The notes: generated from the letters alone by a model not told the origin. A stretch of 64,000 nucleotides of DNA from Caldilineaceae bacterium (GCA_022842065.1 JALHQH010000019.1:62001-126000), one strand, 5' to 3'; counted from the first letter of the stretch, positions 36,274 to 48,100 are shown. Translations and numbers: made by a program.

Positions 36274-36387
36274 TGTCACGTCATTTGACTGAGCCAACCT
36301 GAAGCCTTCCCGTGACATCAATCCTAACTGGCGAGCCGCGCCAAGGCCAGCCACCGAATTTGCCCGCCCCTTGTCAGCAGGGTTAGG
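36274..36387 (+). other. Possible structured mRNA leader of the TSP3/SdrD adhesin gene
   Basis: Two closing stems can be drawn: TGTCACG (36274-36280) with CGTGACA (36311-36317), and CCTAAC (36323-36328) with GTTAGG (36382-36387). The second encloses a small TGGC/GCCA hairpin. A strong ribosome site and a 49-codon ORF follow. I could not match it to a known riboswitch class. The remainder of the gap 35947-36407 holds the motif above and a 9-bp inverted repeat (CCTGCGTAG/CTACGCAGG, about 36122-36159). Confidence 0.3.
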
Positions 36388-36407
36388 CAACAAATAAAAG
36401 GAGTTGT

Positions 36408-36557
36408 ATGCATCGATCTCATTCTCATCTTTTTTATACCTGGCTGCGTTGCGGCGCATGGCAGTTGGCCAGGATCAATCTTGCCATCTGGGGCGCGCTC
36501 TATATTGCGCTTACGCCAGAGGTGAACACCAGCACAAAAGGAGTTTCTTCATGGTAA
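36408..36557 (+). CDS. 49-residue leader ORF overlapping the adhesin start codon
   Basis: AAAAGGAG lies 4 bp before this ATG. The ORF encodes a basic, Trp/His-rich peptide (MHRSHSHLFYTWLRCGAWQ at the start) with a hydrophobic middle (about 22-35). Its stop codon overlaps the adhesin start in ATGGTAA: the ATG at 36551 belongs to the adhesin and the TAA at 36555-36557 ends the leader. This arrangement suits translational coupling, with ribosomes finishing the leader and re-initiating, helped by a second site (AAAGGAG) inside it. The peptide is not recognised; it may have no function beyond coupling. Confidence 0.5.
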   Translation: MHRSHSHLFYTWLRCGAWQLARINLAIWGALYIALTPEVNTSTKGVSSW

Positions 36558-39500
36558 AACAACCCTCAAGCCAGCAGCCGGGTGTTAATCGCCGGCGCTG
36601 GCACTACGGCAGCGCAGCCTTCGTGATGTTGATCACGCTGCTCCTGGCCGCACTGCCCAAACCAGTCGCCGCCCAAGCCACAGCGGCCTGTCTGGATGCA
36701 CCCTCGATGAATTACAGTGGGACCATTCCCACCTATGGCGCGGCCCCGGCCGGCTGGTCGGTTGCCAGTGGCTCACCCTCGGTGATTGCGGCGACAAATC
36801 CATCCGCAACTGGATCCGGTGGTACGATCAACTATATCTCCGGCCCTTCAGCTTCGGGTGGCAGCGTGGTTCATGTCTTTGGCAGCAGCAGCAGCTATGG
36901 TGCCATCAGCGCTACGCTCACTGGCTTGATCATCGGCCAAAGCTATACGGTGGCGATTGAGTGGCAGCGCACCCAGGTGACCAATGCGGGGATCTCTTAC
37001 TACCTGGATGGCAATCTCTTCATCCAAGTGGGCAGCAACGCCAAGCAGACGTACACCACCAGCAGTGGTGCCAGCAGCGACAGTTGGACCATCGCACGCT
37101 ACACCTTCACCGCCACCGCCACCAACCTGCCGATTGGCGTAGGTGTGGTCGCCGGCTCAGGTAGCCAGAGCAGTAAAAATCCGTCGATTGTCTTTGACGC
37201 GGGCGGCGTTTGCGACAGCGATAGTGACGGCCTCGGTGACAGCGTCGATCTGGATGACGACAATGATGGCATTCCTGATGCGGTTGAAAATGGCGCGTGC
37301 GCGGTCGTCACTTATGTGCCGGTAGAGAGCCGCTATGTTGGCTGGTATGGTGATTCGCCGGCCAACACCCCCAACCCCACCTACAACGGGACGCCCAATC
37401 TCACCGCCACGGCAATTGCCGGCGGTGCAGGGGTCAATGTGACCTTCATCAGTGAGAGTGGTGCGTCGATCATTCGCCTGGCCAACGTCAACTCGAATAC
37501 GTTTGCCGCGGCCGTGGCGAATAACGATTATGTCTTTGCGCGGGTGACGCTCAATGGGAACTCTTCCCCGCTGCGCCTCGCCTCGACTGATATCTTGTCG
37601 GTGAGCAGCGCCAGTGGCGGCACCTACTACGGTAGCCTGGTCATTGTTGATCTGGCCACGAATCAATCGACCACCTATTACCAAGATCGGGTCAGCCCCA
37701 ATACGGGTAGCAACCAAACCGGCAACTATGTGATGTTGCCCGGTCGCACCTATGAACTGCGCTGGTATGTCCAGACTGGTTCTACCGCTTCGCTAGTACG
37801 TAGCCTCGACAACCCGGCCCTCAACTTCCAGTTGCCTGCCGATTGCGACACCGATAAGGATGGGATTCCGAATCGCCTTGACCTCGACAGCGACAACGAC
37901 GGCATCCTCGACATCACCGAAAGTGGCCGCGCCACTGGCGTAGATGCGAATGGCGATGGCCGCCTTGATGGCCCGGTCGGCACCGACGGCATTCCGGACA
38001 GTGTCCAGCCCGCGCCCAATGGTGGGACGATCAGCTACACGGTGATCGACACCGATGGTGATACGCGCCCGGACTTCCTGGATCTGGACAGTGACAATGA
38101 CGGCATCAACGATGTGCGTGAGGCCGGTTCGACAGGCGGTGCGCCTGTCGATGCTAACGGTGACGGCAAAGCTGATGGGGCTGTGAATACCAACGGCGTC
38201 CCTGGCACGGTGCCGACGGCCGGTCTGACCCCGCCCGACACGGATGGCGACGGCAAAGCAGACTTCCGCGATCTCGATAGCGACAACGATGCGATCAACG
38301 ATGTGATCGAAGGGGGCAATGGCCCACGCGACACAAATGGTGATGGGATTGTCGACGGTAATGACACCGACGGTGACGGCATTAAGGATAGCGTCGATGG
38401 TGCCCCGGCCGCCTTTGGCGATGCCAACGACCCAGCCCCGACGAACTCGGATACCGATGCCACGCCGGACTTCCGTGACCTCGACAGCGACAATGATGGC
38501 TTGACCGACCTGCGCGAAAGCGGTGTCAACCCGGCGGTCGACCCCAACAACGACGGCAAGGTCGATGATACGAGCGACCCCGACAACGACGGCATCCCCG
38601 CCCCGGTCGATGGCTTACCGACTGCCTATGGCGATGCCAACAGCCCAACCCTGCCCGACAGCAACAGCAACGGCACCCCTGACTACCGCGACCCCGCCAC
38701 TGTGCCAACCAGCACGCCCGTGGTCCCCACCCCGACCAACACCACAGTCGCCCCGACCGCCACGCCTACCAACACCCCCGTTGGGCCAACCGCGACCAGC
38801 ACCCCCGTTGCAGGTGGCACGGCCATCGTCGGTGACCGTGTCTGGAATGACATCAATGGCAATGGCGTCCAAGATGGTGGTGCCGAACGCGGCATCCCCG
38901 GCGTCACCGTTCAACTCTTGGCTGGTTGCAGCGGTAGCACGGTGATCGCTACCCGCCAGACCAACAGCAACGGCTCCTTTACCATCGGCAACCTGGCCAC
39001 CGGTCAATATCGCCTCCAGTACACGCTGCTTGCCCCCTACACCGGCTTCAGCCCGAAAGATGCGATCCAGGATGACGACTACGATTCCGATCTCAACCCC
39101 GATGGCGTGAGCGACTGCTTCACCCTCGCCAACGGCCAGGAGTTGTACACCGTCGATGCCGGCTTCACCAGCGGCGGCGGCGCCCCGACGGCCACCAACA
39201 CCCCGGTTGGCCCGACCGCGACCCCGACCACGGCACCGAGCGATAATGACAGTGATGGTATTCCCGATGCCACCGACCTCGACGACGACAACGACGGCAT
39301 TCCCGATACCACCGAAGCGGCGACCGCCCGCAACAACGGTGACACCGACGGCGACGGCATCCCCGACAGCCGCGACCTCGACAGCGACAATGATGGCATC
39401 CTCGACATCACCGAGAGTGGCCGCACGACAGGCATCGATGCCAACGGCGATGGCCGCCTCGACGGCCCGGTCGGCACCGACGGCATTCCGGATAGTGTCC

Positions 39501-41389
39501 AGCCCGCCCCGAACGGTGGTGCAATCAACTACGCGATTGTCGACACCGATGGTGACAGTCGCCCCGACTTCCAGGATCTCGACAGTGATAACGACGGTCT
39601 CAACGATGTGCGCGAAGCCAACGGCACCGATGCCAACGGCGACGGCTTGGCAGATAGCCCGGTCAACACCAACGGCGTCCCCGGCAGTGTCCCCGCCGCA
39701 GGGCTGACCCCGCCCAACACCGACGGCGATGGCAAGCCTGATTTCCGTGACCTCGACAGCGACAACGACGCGATTAACGATGTCATCGAAGGGGGCAATG
39801 GCCCGACCGATGGCAATGGCGACGGCATTGTTGACGGCAACGATAGCGACGGCGACGGCATCAAAGACCCGACCGACGGTTTTAACGGCTTTGCCGATGT
39901 TGGCGACCCTGTCTTCGTCAATTCGGACAATGATGCGACCCCGGACTTCCGTGACCTCGACAGCGACAATGATGGCTTGACCGACCTGCGCGAAAGTGGC
40001 GTCAACCCCGCGGTTGACCCCAACAACGACGGCAAGGTCGATGACATCAGCGACCCCGACAACGACGGCATCCCCGCCCCGGTTGACGGTTTGCCCGGTG
40101 CCTTTGGCGATGCCAACAGCCCAACGCTGCCCGACAGCAACGGCAACGGCACCCCCGACTACCGCGACCCCGCCGCCGTGCCAACCAGCACCCCGGTCGT
40201 CCCCACCGCCACCAGCACGCCAGCGGTGCCGACCAGCACCCCCGGTGGCAGCGGCACGGCCATCGTCGGTGACCGCGTCTGGAATGACATCAACGGCAAT
40301 GGCGTCCAAGATGGCGGTGCCGAACGCGGCATCCCCGGCGTCACCGTCCAGGTCCTCGCGGGTTGCAGCGGCAACACCGTGGTGGCGACCAAAGTCACCA
40401 ACAGCAACGGCTCCTTTACCATTGGCAACCTGGCCGCCGGCCAATATCGCCTCCAGGTCACGTTGCTTGCCCCCTACACCGCCTTCAGCCCCAAGAAGAC
40501 GATCCTGGATGATGACTACGATTCCGATCTCAATCCCGATGGCGTGAGCGACTGCTTTACCCTCGCCAACGGCCAGGAAAAGTATACCGTTGATGCCGGC
40601 TTCACCAGCGGGGGCGTCGCCCCAACGGCCACCAGCACCCCAGTTGGCCCGACCGCGACCCCGACCAACACCCCAGTTGGGCCAACCGCGACACCAACGG
40701 CCACCCCGGTCGGTCCCACACCGACCCCCACCCGGCCCGGCGGCTTCATCTGTGATGATGGCATCTGCCCGGATGCGGACGGCGATGGTGTGGCCGATTA
40801 CCTAGATGATGATGACGACAACGATGGCATTCCCACGGCCGATGAGGATGTGAATGGCAACGGCAATCCCGCCGATGATGACAGCGATGGCGATGGCATC
40901 CCCGATTACCTCGACCCGCTTGACACCGATGGCGACACGATTCCGGATCTGGTTGAGGATGCCAACAATGACGGCAATCTCACCAACGATGACACTGATG
41001 GCGACGGCACGCCCGACTATCTCGATCTGGATAGTGACAATGATGGCATTCCCGACCGCACCGAAGTCGGCATCCGCCCCAGCCGCCCCTATGACGCTGA
41101 TCGCGACCGCATTCCTAACTACCGCGATCTCGACAGTGACAACGACGGTAAACTGGATAGCACCGAAGGCACCGCTAGCCGCGATGGTGACGGGATTCCC
41201 GATTACCTCGACCCGGATGACGACGGCCCCGGCTCCGGCGACAGCGACCGCGATGGCGTCCCCGATGCGGTTGAATGTCCGCCCAACGCCAACGGTGCCA
41301 CCCTCCAGGACACCGACCGCGATGGCATCCCGGATTACTTGGATACTGATGCCGTCTTCCGTTACTACCTAGCGGTGATCCAGCGCTAA
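36551..41389 (+). CDS. Secreted Ca-binding adhesin: thrombospondin type 3 repeats and two SdrD B-like domains
   Basis: 1612 residues from the ATG at 36551 (AAAGGAG 7 bp upstream); the frame stays open further 5' to 36404 but without a site. A signal peptide ends near PVAAQA. A beta-sandwich head (about 45-215) precedes long stretches of aspartate-rich DxDxDGxxD thrombospondin type 3 repeats. Two SdrD B-like domains (GDRVWNDINGNGVQDGG; about 757-875 and 1236-1354) are separated from them by Pro/Thr linkers. A final Asp-rich segment leads to a tail YYLAVIQR, a variant of the YLPLI-x-R tail. Tens of Ca sites would make a stiff rod, as in Gram-positive Sdr adhesins, but there is no LPXTG motif. 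GC content is visibly higher than in neighbouring genes. Confidence 0.92.
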   Translation: MVKQPSSQQPGVNRRRWHYGSAAFVMLITLLLAALPKPVAAQATAACLDAPSMNYSGTIPTYGAAPAGWSVASGSPSVIAATNPSATGSGGTINYISGPSASGGSVVHVFGSSSSYGAISATLTGLIIGQSYTVAIEWQRTQVTNAGISYYLDGNLFIQVGSNAKQTYTTSSGASSDSWTIARYTFTATATNLPIGVGVVAGSGSQSSKNPSIVFDAGGVCDSDSDGLGDSVDLDDDNDGIPDAVENGACAVVTYVPVESRYVGWYGDSPANTPNPTYNGTPNLTATAIAGGAGVNVTFISESGASIIRLANVNSNTFAAAVANNDYVFARVTLNGNSSPLRLASTDILSVSSASGGTYYGSLVIVDLATNQSTTYYQDRVSPNTGSNQTGNYVMLPGRTYELRWYVQTGSTASLVRSLDNPALNFQLPADCDTDKDGIPNRLDLDSDNDGILDITESGRATGVDANGDGRLDGPVGTDGIPDSVQPAPNGGTISYTVIDTDGDTRPDFLDLDSDNDGINDVREAGSTGGAPVDANGDGKADGAVNTNGVPGTVPTAGLTPPDTDGDGKADFRDLDSDNDAINDVIEGGNGPRDTNGDGIVDGNDTDGDGIKDSVDGAPAAFGDANDPAPTNSDTDATPDFRDLDSDNDGLTDLRESGVNPAVDPNNDGKVDDTSDPDNDGIPAPVDGLPTAYGDANSPTLPDSNSNGTPDYRDPATVPTSTPVVPTPTNTTVAPTATPTNTPVGPTATSTPVAGGTAIVGDRVWNDINGNGVQDGGAERGIPGVTVQLLAGCSGSTVIATRQTNSNGSFTIGNLATGQYRLQYTLLAPYTGFSPKDAIQDDDYDSDLNPDGVSDCFTLANGQELYTVDAGFTSGGGAPTATNTPVGPTATPTTAPSDNDSDGIPDATDLDDDNDGIPDTTEAATARNNGDTDGDGIPDSRDLDSDNDGILDITESGRTTGIDANGDGRLDGPVGTDGIPDSVQPAPNGGAINYAIVDTDGDSRPDFQDLDSDNDGLNDVREANGTDANGDGLADSPVNTNGVPGSVPAAGLTPPNTDGDGKPDFRDLDSDNDAINDVIEGGNGPTDGNGDGIVDGNDSDGDGIKDPTDGFNGFADVGDPVFVNSDNDATPDFRDLDSDNDGLTDLRESGVNPAVDPNNDGKVDDISDPDNDGIPAPVDGLPGAFGDANSPTLPDSNGNGTPDYRDPAAVPTSTPVVPTATSTPAVPTSTPGGSGTAIVGDRVWNDINGNGVQDGGAERGIPGVTVQVLAGCSGNTVVATKVTNSNGSFTIGNLAAGQYRLQVTLLAPYTAFSPKKTILDDDYDSDLNPDGVSDCFTLANGQEKYTVDAGFTSGGVAPTATSTPVGPTATPTNTPVGPTATPTATPVGPTPTPTRPGGFICDDGICPDADGDGVADYLDDDDDNDGIPTADEDVNGNGNPADDDSDGDGIPDYLDPLDTDGDTIPDLVEDANNDGNLTNDDTDGDGTPDYLDLDSDNDGIPDRTEVGIRPSRPYDADRDRIPNYRDLDSDNDGKLDSTEGTASRDGDGIPDYLDPDDDGPGSGDSDRDGVPDAVECPPNANGATLQDTDRDGIPDYLDTDAVFRYYLAVIQR
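37860..40612 (+). repeat. Large internal duplication of the adhesin gene (period about 1.44-1.49 kb)
   Basis: The block of TSP3 repeats plus Pro/Thr linker plus SdrD B-like domain occurs twice. The offset is 1494 bp in the first TSP3 part and 1437 bp in the SdrD part, both multiples of three, so in-frame loss or gain of 57 bp occurred between them. Many sub-blocks, such as DLDSDNDGLTDLRESGVNPAVDP, are identical in protein sequence. Confidence 0.88.
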
Positions 41390-42115
41390 GGGTCATGGGT
41401 AGCGCGCCCCCTCTCTACCCTGGGGAAGCAAAAGACCGCTTCAGCTAGCAGTCGTTGAAGCGGTCTAACCCTGTCAGTTCAAGCAGTTGATGAGCGGAGG
41501 GACAAATGTTTGTCCCTCCGCTCGATCCCAGCGCCAGCAGACCAGGAGCGCTTATGTGGAAAAAACGCCATTTTGATGCCGGCTTTCCGCCCACCCGTAG
41601 CAACAAGGATAGTCAGTTCCATTTATCCATCCTTGTGCATTTGGCTCAGTCAAGCCAAATGCATGGTTTAAGCCACTAAGGCGGTTTGCTGCCACTGCGC
41701 ACCGGCGTACTGTTTGCAAAATTACCTGTTGTGTCCCCCGCAAAATCGGCCCAGGTGCTAGAGGACATTGCACCTTAAAAAGGACAACAGTACCGTTACA
41801 GAAAACGATCAGTAACCCGCAGTGCAGTGGCTGCGCGCTGCTGATAATAACAGATTGGACAAAAGCTGTGCATCAAGTATAATCTGGCCTATGCTTTTTG
41901 AAAGCCATGGCAGTGTTGAAGTGTATGCGGCTTGAGACCAGCCACCACTTGCACTCAATCTCCTTGGCACTAGTACAGTGCAGCGCAAATAAGCCAATAG
42001 CTTGCCTGTGCACGCGTCGAGTACTAGCATCAATGCTAAAGCAGAGTGTAAAGCCCCTAAAAACGCTTGGCGACAAAGCAATGATCAGACAGAAGCGTAA
42101 ATTAGGTCAGGCCCG
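41390..42115. other. 726-bp gene-free stretch with three strong inverted repeats
   Basis: No credible coding frame was found. Inverted repeats: 41433-41466 (11-bp arms AGACCGCTTCA/TGAAGCGGTCT, 12-nt loop), suited to terminating the adhesin transcript; 41492-41523 (perfect 15-bp arms around two bases, GAGCGGAGGGACAAA); and 41637-41662 (perfect 10-bp arms GCATTTGGCT, 6-nt loop). The promoter of the following giant regulator must lie in the last part, but I see no convincing box. Confidence 0.6.
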
Positions 42116-45100
42116 ATGCATCTGCAACTCCTTTTATTTGGCCATTATCAGCTCCGCACCGTAGCGGGGCCGGCAAAATTCGCAACCGACCATGCGCGTG
42201 CCCTGCTCGCTTACCTGGCAGTGGAAGCGCGTCCCCACCAACGCACATCGCTGGCAGCTTTACTCTGGCCGGAACAGCCGGAAACGGCGGCCAGACAAAA
42301 TCTACGGCAAGCGCTTGTCTACTTAAAGAAGGCATTCCAACCGCTGCCCCAACTCGCCCAGCAGTTGGAAGTCACCGGCAAAACCGTCTACCTCCATCCC
42401 GAAACCCTCACCACCGATGTTGTCAGCTTCCGACAATTGTTAACCGCCGTCGCGACCCATGATCATAGCACCCTCCTTACCTGTCTCCCTTGTCTACAAC
42501 GCTTGCAAGCCGCTGCCGCGCTGTATGTCGGTGAATTCCTACAAGGCTTTTTTATTAAGAATAGCCCCTCCTTTGAGGAATGGGCGCTCTATACACGCGA
42601 GCAGTTGCATCACCAAGCCGTAGAGCTATTTTACACCCTGACCCGCTATGCCGAGACGACAGGGGACTACCAGGCGATGCAGCAGATGGCAGCCCGCCAA
42701 CTTATGTTGGAGCCGTGGCGCGAAGAAGCACATGTCCAACGCATGCGCGCGTTGGCGCTCAGTGGCCAAACGGCCGCTGCCCTCGCCCATTATGCAACCT
42801 GTGCGCGGGTGTTGGAAGAAGAACTAGGGGTCAAACCCGCGCCAGAGACAACAGCACTTTATGAACAGATCCGGACTGGCCAGCTACGCAACCCGCAAGC
42901 AGGGGACAGCACCAAAATTGCCGCGGTCAGCCAGCGCGCACCGCTGCCGAGCAGCCAACCGGAAAGCGATCCGCCGCCGCCCGCAGCGCCGCCCCTCGCA
43001 ACAGCGCCTACCACCAACGCCGTCCATTATGATTGGGCAGAGATGGCGACTATTGAACAATTTCATGGCCGTAGCGCCGAAATCGCCCACTTAAAGCAGT
43101 GGCTGCATGCGGCGGAGTATCGACTGATTGCCATTCTGGGGATGGGTGGGCTGGGCAAGACGACACTGGCAGCACAGGTCGCCAAAACAGTAGCGCCCCA
43201 TTTTGTACTTGTCATTTGGCGCTCGCTGCTAAACGCCCCGCCGCTTAGTGAACTGCTTGATGGCTGGTTGCGCACACTCTCCGGCCAGCGCTTAACCACT
43301 CTACCCACGGCAATCGACGCACAATTGCGCCTGCTCTTGACGTATCTGCAAGCTGCACGCTGCCTGCTGGTGCTGGACAATCTTGAAAGTATTATGCAAA
43401 GTGGTGCAGCCGCAGGGGCCTTGCGCACCGGCTATGAAAACTATGCGCAACTTTGGCAATCGTTGGCGCTGACAGCCCACCAAAGTTGTTTATTGCTGAC
43501 CAGTCGCGAGGAACCAGAAGGATTGCAACTGCTGGCGAATCAGTCCTCGCGGGTAGCCCTGCTCCATCTGGCTGGGTTGGACCATCAGGCTGGCACCAAA
43601 CTTTTGCAGGTCCACGGTGTCAACACAACACCTGCCAGGGCACAGGCGCTCATTGATCACTATTCAGGCAATCCATTGGCGCTGCAATTGGTCGCCAATA
43701 CGATTCTCGATCTTTTCGCCGGCGATATCACGGCTTTTCAACGCGATGGGGCACCGATTTTTGACGACATTCGCACTGTGCTACAAAGTCAATTTGTGCG
43801 CCTTTCGCCCTTGGAACAGGAGTTACTCTTCTGGCTGGCGATCGAACGTGAAGCGACCTCCTTACAGCGCCTGGAAGAAAATCTAGCCCAGCAGCCACCC
43901 AAGCGGGCATTTGTGGAAGCACTGCGCGCCCTGCAACGCCGCTCGTTGATCGAACACAACAACGCAACCTTTAGCTTGCAAAATGTGATGATCGAGTATC
44001 TAACCGATCAGCTGATTGAAACCATGGTCGCAGATTTGACGGAGCAATTGCATGACGTGGGAGCATCGCCCGATAAGCTCGCGCCCGATCCAGCGCGCCC
44101 CTTGCCAGCGCGCCCCTTCAATCGCTACGCACTCCTCAAAGCCGATGTTAAAGAGTCAGTGCGGCAGAGCCAACTGCGGCTGATCTTACAACCTGTGGCC
44201 CTGCGGCTGATCGAGCATTTTGGTCGGGCCGGCTTGGCCACCGGCACCAAATGGCTGCTTAATCGGCTACGCACAACCATGCCTCAGCAGCCAGGCTACG
44301 CGGCAGGTAATCTGCTCAATCTTTTACAGGAGTGGGGCTTCGATTTGCAAGGGCTCAATTTTGCGAATCTCACCATCTGGCAAGCTGATCTGCGGGACGC
44401 CCTCCTCCATCATTGCGATTTCACCGGTGCCAATCTGGCACGCGCACTCTTCACCGACAACTTTGGCCTGATCAATACCGTGGCCATCAGCCCAGATGGG
44501 AGTTTGCTGGCGGCTGGTGCCAGCAACGGCGTCATCCGGCTCTGGCAGCGTCATGATCGGCGTCCGGCTGGTACCATTCAGGGACATGATGCGCACATTT
44601 GGACGCTGGTCTTTAGCCCCGACGGGCGCTGGTTGGCGAGTAGTGCTGATGATCAACAGATCCGCATCTGGGATCTCAAACAGGCGGACCTCAGGCACGC
44701 CCCACTGATCCTTCAAGGACATCAGGGGGGTGTCCATACCATTGCCTTCAGCCCCGATAGTCGCACCCTGGCCAGTGGCGGCCATGATCAACAGATTCGC
44801 CTGTGGGAGACGACGAGTGGGCAATGTCAACGCATATTGCGCGGCCATACCGGTTGTGTCTATAGTGTCGCCTTTAGCCCCGACGGCCAAAGTCTCGTTA
44901 GCGGCAGCGATGATCAGTGCGTACGCGTCTGGGATTTAGGCGGGCGGGCCCATGCTCCCAGCCAACCGGCCCCAAACCAAGCTAATCCAACCCAATCTGA
45001 CCACGAAGAGATCACTTGTTGGTGCTTACAGGGCCATCGTGAACGTGTCTACAGCGTCGCCTTTAGCCCCGATGGCAAGCTGATCGCCAGTGGCAGTACC

Positions 45101-48100
45101 GATCAGCGCGTTTGTCTGTGGGATTGGCACGGCGTTACACGGGGTGGGCAGTTGCGCCAATCACTGGTGGGCCATACCCATCTAGTGCGAACAGTTGCCT
45201 TCAGTCCTGACGGCCAGATGCTGGCCAGTGGCGGCTATGATGAGACCATCCGCCTTTGGCACGTGGCAAGTGGGCAGATCCAGCAGACACTCACTGGCCA
45301 TCGGGCCTGGATCCGGTCGATTGCTTTTAGCCCGGATGGGCAACAATTGATCAGCGGCGGCTTTGATTACACCATCCGGTTGTGGGATCTACAGCCAGGC
45401 CACGAACAGCAGCACTATTTGCTGCGTGGCTATACCAATCTGATGCGTGCGGTCGCCTTTGGCCCCGATGGCCAAACCATTGCCAGCGGCAGTGATGACC
45501 AGATCGTGCGCCTTTGGGCTTTATCGCGCCCCGGCGAGCAGGTAGAGCAGCCCACAGTGGTGCGTTTACTACGTGGTCACACGCGCACAATTCGTGCCCT
45601 TGCCTTTAGCCCGGATGGTCGCTGGTTGGCCAGTGGCGGTTATGACTACAAGGTTTGCGTCTGGCGCATCGCCAAGGGGGATAGCCAAAGCGGTGCATTA
45701 TGCCACACGCTCCACCATACCGATTTAGTGCGGGCGGTGGCCTTTAGTCCAGACAGCCAAACCATCGCCACCGCCAGTTCGGACCGCACCCTTTGCCTAT
45801 GGGATGGGGAAAGCGGCACGCTCCGTCTGCGCCTAACCGGCCATACAGATTCTGTTTGGGGTGTTGCCTTTAGTCCGGATGGCCAAACGGTTGCCAGTTG
45901 CAGCGCCGATCTCACGATCAAACTCTGGCGGCGAACGGATGGCCACCTGCTGCATAGTTTTCAAGCCCACACCCGTCCGGTAAAAGCTATCGCTTTTAGC
46001 CCCGACGGTCAATTTTTGGCCAGCGGCAGCGAAGATCACAGTGTACGCGTCTGGGCGTTGGCAACTGGCCACTTACTTTATCGTTGTCTTGGCCACACCG
46101 ATTTTATCTGGAGCGTTGCCTTTAGCCCCGACGGCCAGACCTTGGCCAGCAGCAGTTCGGATCGGACGATTCGGCTCTGGGATCTGCGCAACCATCAACC
46201 ACACGCTGGCGAACCGCCGCCGCTGCGCCACTGTTTAACCGGCCATGGTGATTGGGTGTGGATGGTGGCCTTTAGCCCCGATGGACAGACCTTGGTCAGT
46301 TGTAGTGATGATGAAACCGTGAAACTTTGGCAGGTTACAACGGGCGCTTGTCAACAGACCTTGCGCGCGCCCCGCCCGTATGCAGGCATGAAGATCAATG
46401 GGGTCAATGGGCTTAGCGTCGCTCAAAAGCTGGCACTTAAAGCGTTGGGAGCAATCGAGGCTGATCCCGAAGCGGATCAGCTTGGGGTAACAGACGCGGC
46501 GCTGCCGGCCACGCTTACCCCGCTCGTTGGGCGGACGGCTGAGTTGGCCGCGCTCGCGACGCTGTTACAAAATGGGACGGTACGGTTATTAACATTGATT
46601 GGACCAGGCGGCATGGGTAAGACGCGGCTGGCGCAGGAAGTAGGCCGGCGCAATCAAGCCGACTTTGTTGATGGGGTCTATTTTGTGGCATTGGCACCCC
46701 TGACCAACGCCGCCGAATTAGCACCAGCCATCGCCGCCGCGCTGAAACTGCCGGTCCAAGGCAGTGAACCAAGCCAACTCTTGCGTCAGCGCCTACGATC
46801 GAAACAGCTCTTGTTGATTCTTGATAACTTTGAGCATCTACTACCCTCGGCCTTGGCCCAAGCAAGTGGCAAAGCCGATGGGCTGGCGCTCGATCTGGTG
46901 CATGAGCTATTGCAACAGGCACCCCAACTACAAATTTTAGTCACCTCGCGGGAACGGCTAAATCTGCCGGGTGAACAGCTTTATAATGTTGCCGGCTTGC
47001 CCTTCCCAACGGAAGCCACGCCACGGTTGGCCGCCACGACTGCGGCGACAGCGCCAGCCATTGAACTCTTTATTCAATCAGCACGCCGCGTGCAGGCCGA
47101 TTTCACCCTCACCGCGGCTGATTTGCCCGCTTTATTACAGATTTGCCGGTTAGTCCAGGGGATGCCGCTGGGCCTGGAGATGACGGCAGCTTGGGTAGAC
47201 CAAATGACGCTGGCCGAGATCGCGGCCGAAATGCATAAAAGCCTCGACTTCCTGACATTGAATGAACACGCCGTGCCCCAACGGCAACGAAGCCTGCGCG
47301 CCGTCTTTGCGTGGTCATGGCAACTCTTGTCTCCGGCCGAGCAACAGAGCTTACGTCGCCTGGCCATCTTCCGCGGTGGCTTTACACGCCAAGCCGCCGC
47401 AGCGGTTACAGGCACATCGCTGCAGGCCCTAAGCACCTTAGTCCATAAATCATTGATTCAGTACCGAGCCAACGAAAATTGTACGGTCACCCCCGCGACA
47501 GGGGGACGCTATGTATTACATGAATTGCTGCGCCAGTTCGCGTACGAACAGCTACAGGCCACCGCAGCGCAACCCACGCAGCCACCGGCGCCATCTGGCG
47601 CGCGCCCCGCAACGGCTTCCCCAGCGAACCGGATGGGACCAGCCCATGATGACCATACCGATGTCGCCAGACGCCACAGTGCCTATTATCTGATCTTCCT
47701 TGCCCAACGCGAGCGGCGTATGGCGCGCGATGAATCACGCACCGTCACCATTGAGCTGCAGAGCGAGGTTGACAATATCCGGCAGGCCTGGGGTTGGGCG
47801 ACACGGCATGGTGATTGTCACTTGCTGGATGGCGCGGCTTATACCTTGTGGCAATTTTGTAAATATGCCGGCCTTTGGGCCGAAGGGGTAGAACTCTTCC
47901 AACAGGCCATTGATTGTCTGCGGCAACAATTCGGCGCAGCGGGCGAGTCGCCCACCACCTCCACCACGACTTGGGCCGCGCGCCAGGGGATCAGCGTGCT
48001 CAGCAAAATGTTGGCGATCCAAGGCTCTTGTTTGATTTCGCTCAGCCGGCACGAAGAGGCACTGGCCGTGGCACAACAGGCAATTTCGGTGGCCAGACGA

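Noticed and set aside
36241..36403. Known riboswitch (c-di-GMP, cobalamin or TPP)
   Set aside because: None of the consensus core elements of these classes could be found; only generic stems are seen.
36404..36550. N-terminal extension of the adhesin to 36404
   Set aside because: The ATG at 36551 has AAAGGAG and is followed directly by a proper signal peptide; the extension shows no recognisable feature.
38615..40444. 609-residue open frame antisense to the TSP3/SdrD adhesin
   Set aside because: It is a shadow of the Asp-rich repeats; the other strand has a signal peptide, domains and ribosome site, and this frame shows only low-complexity Val/Ala/Gly sequence.
41390..42115. tRNA or small protein gene in the 726-bp gap
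   Set aside because: No cloverleaf with a T-loop consensus was seen, and the short frames have no ribosome site or domain.
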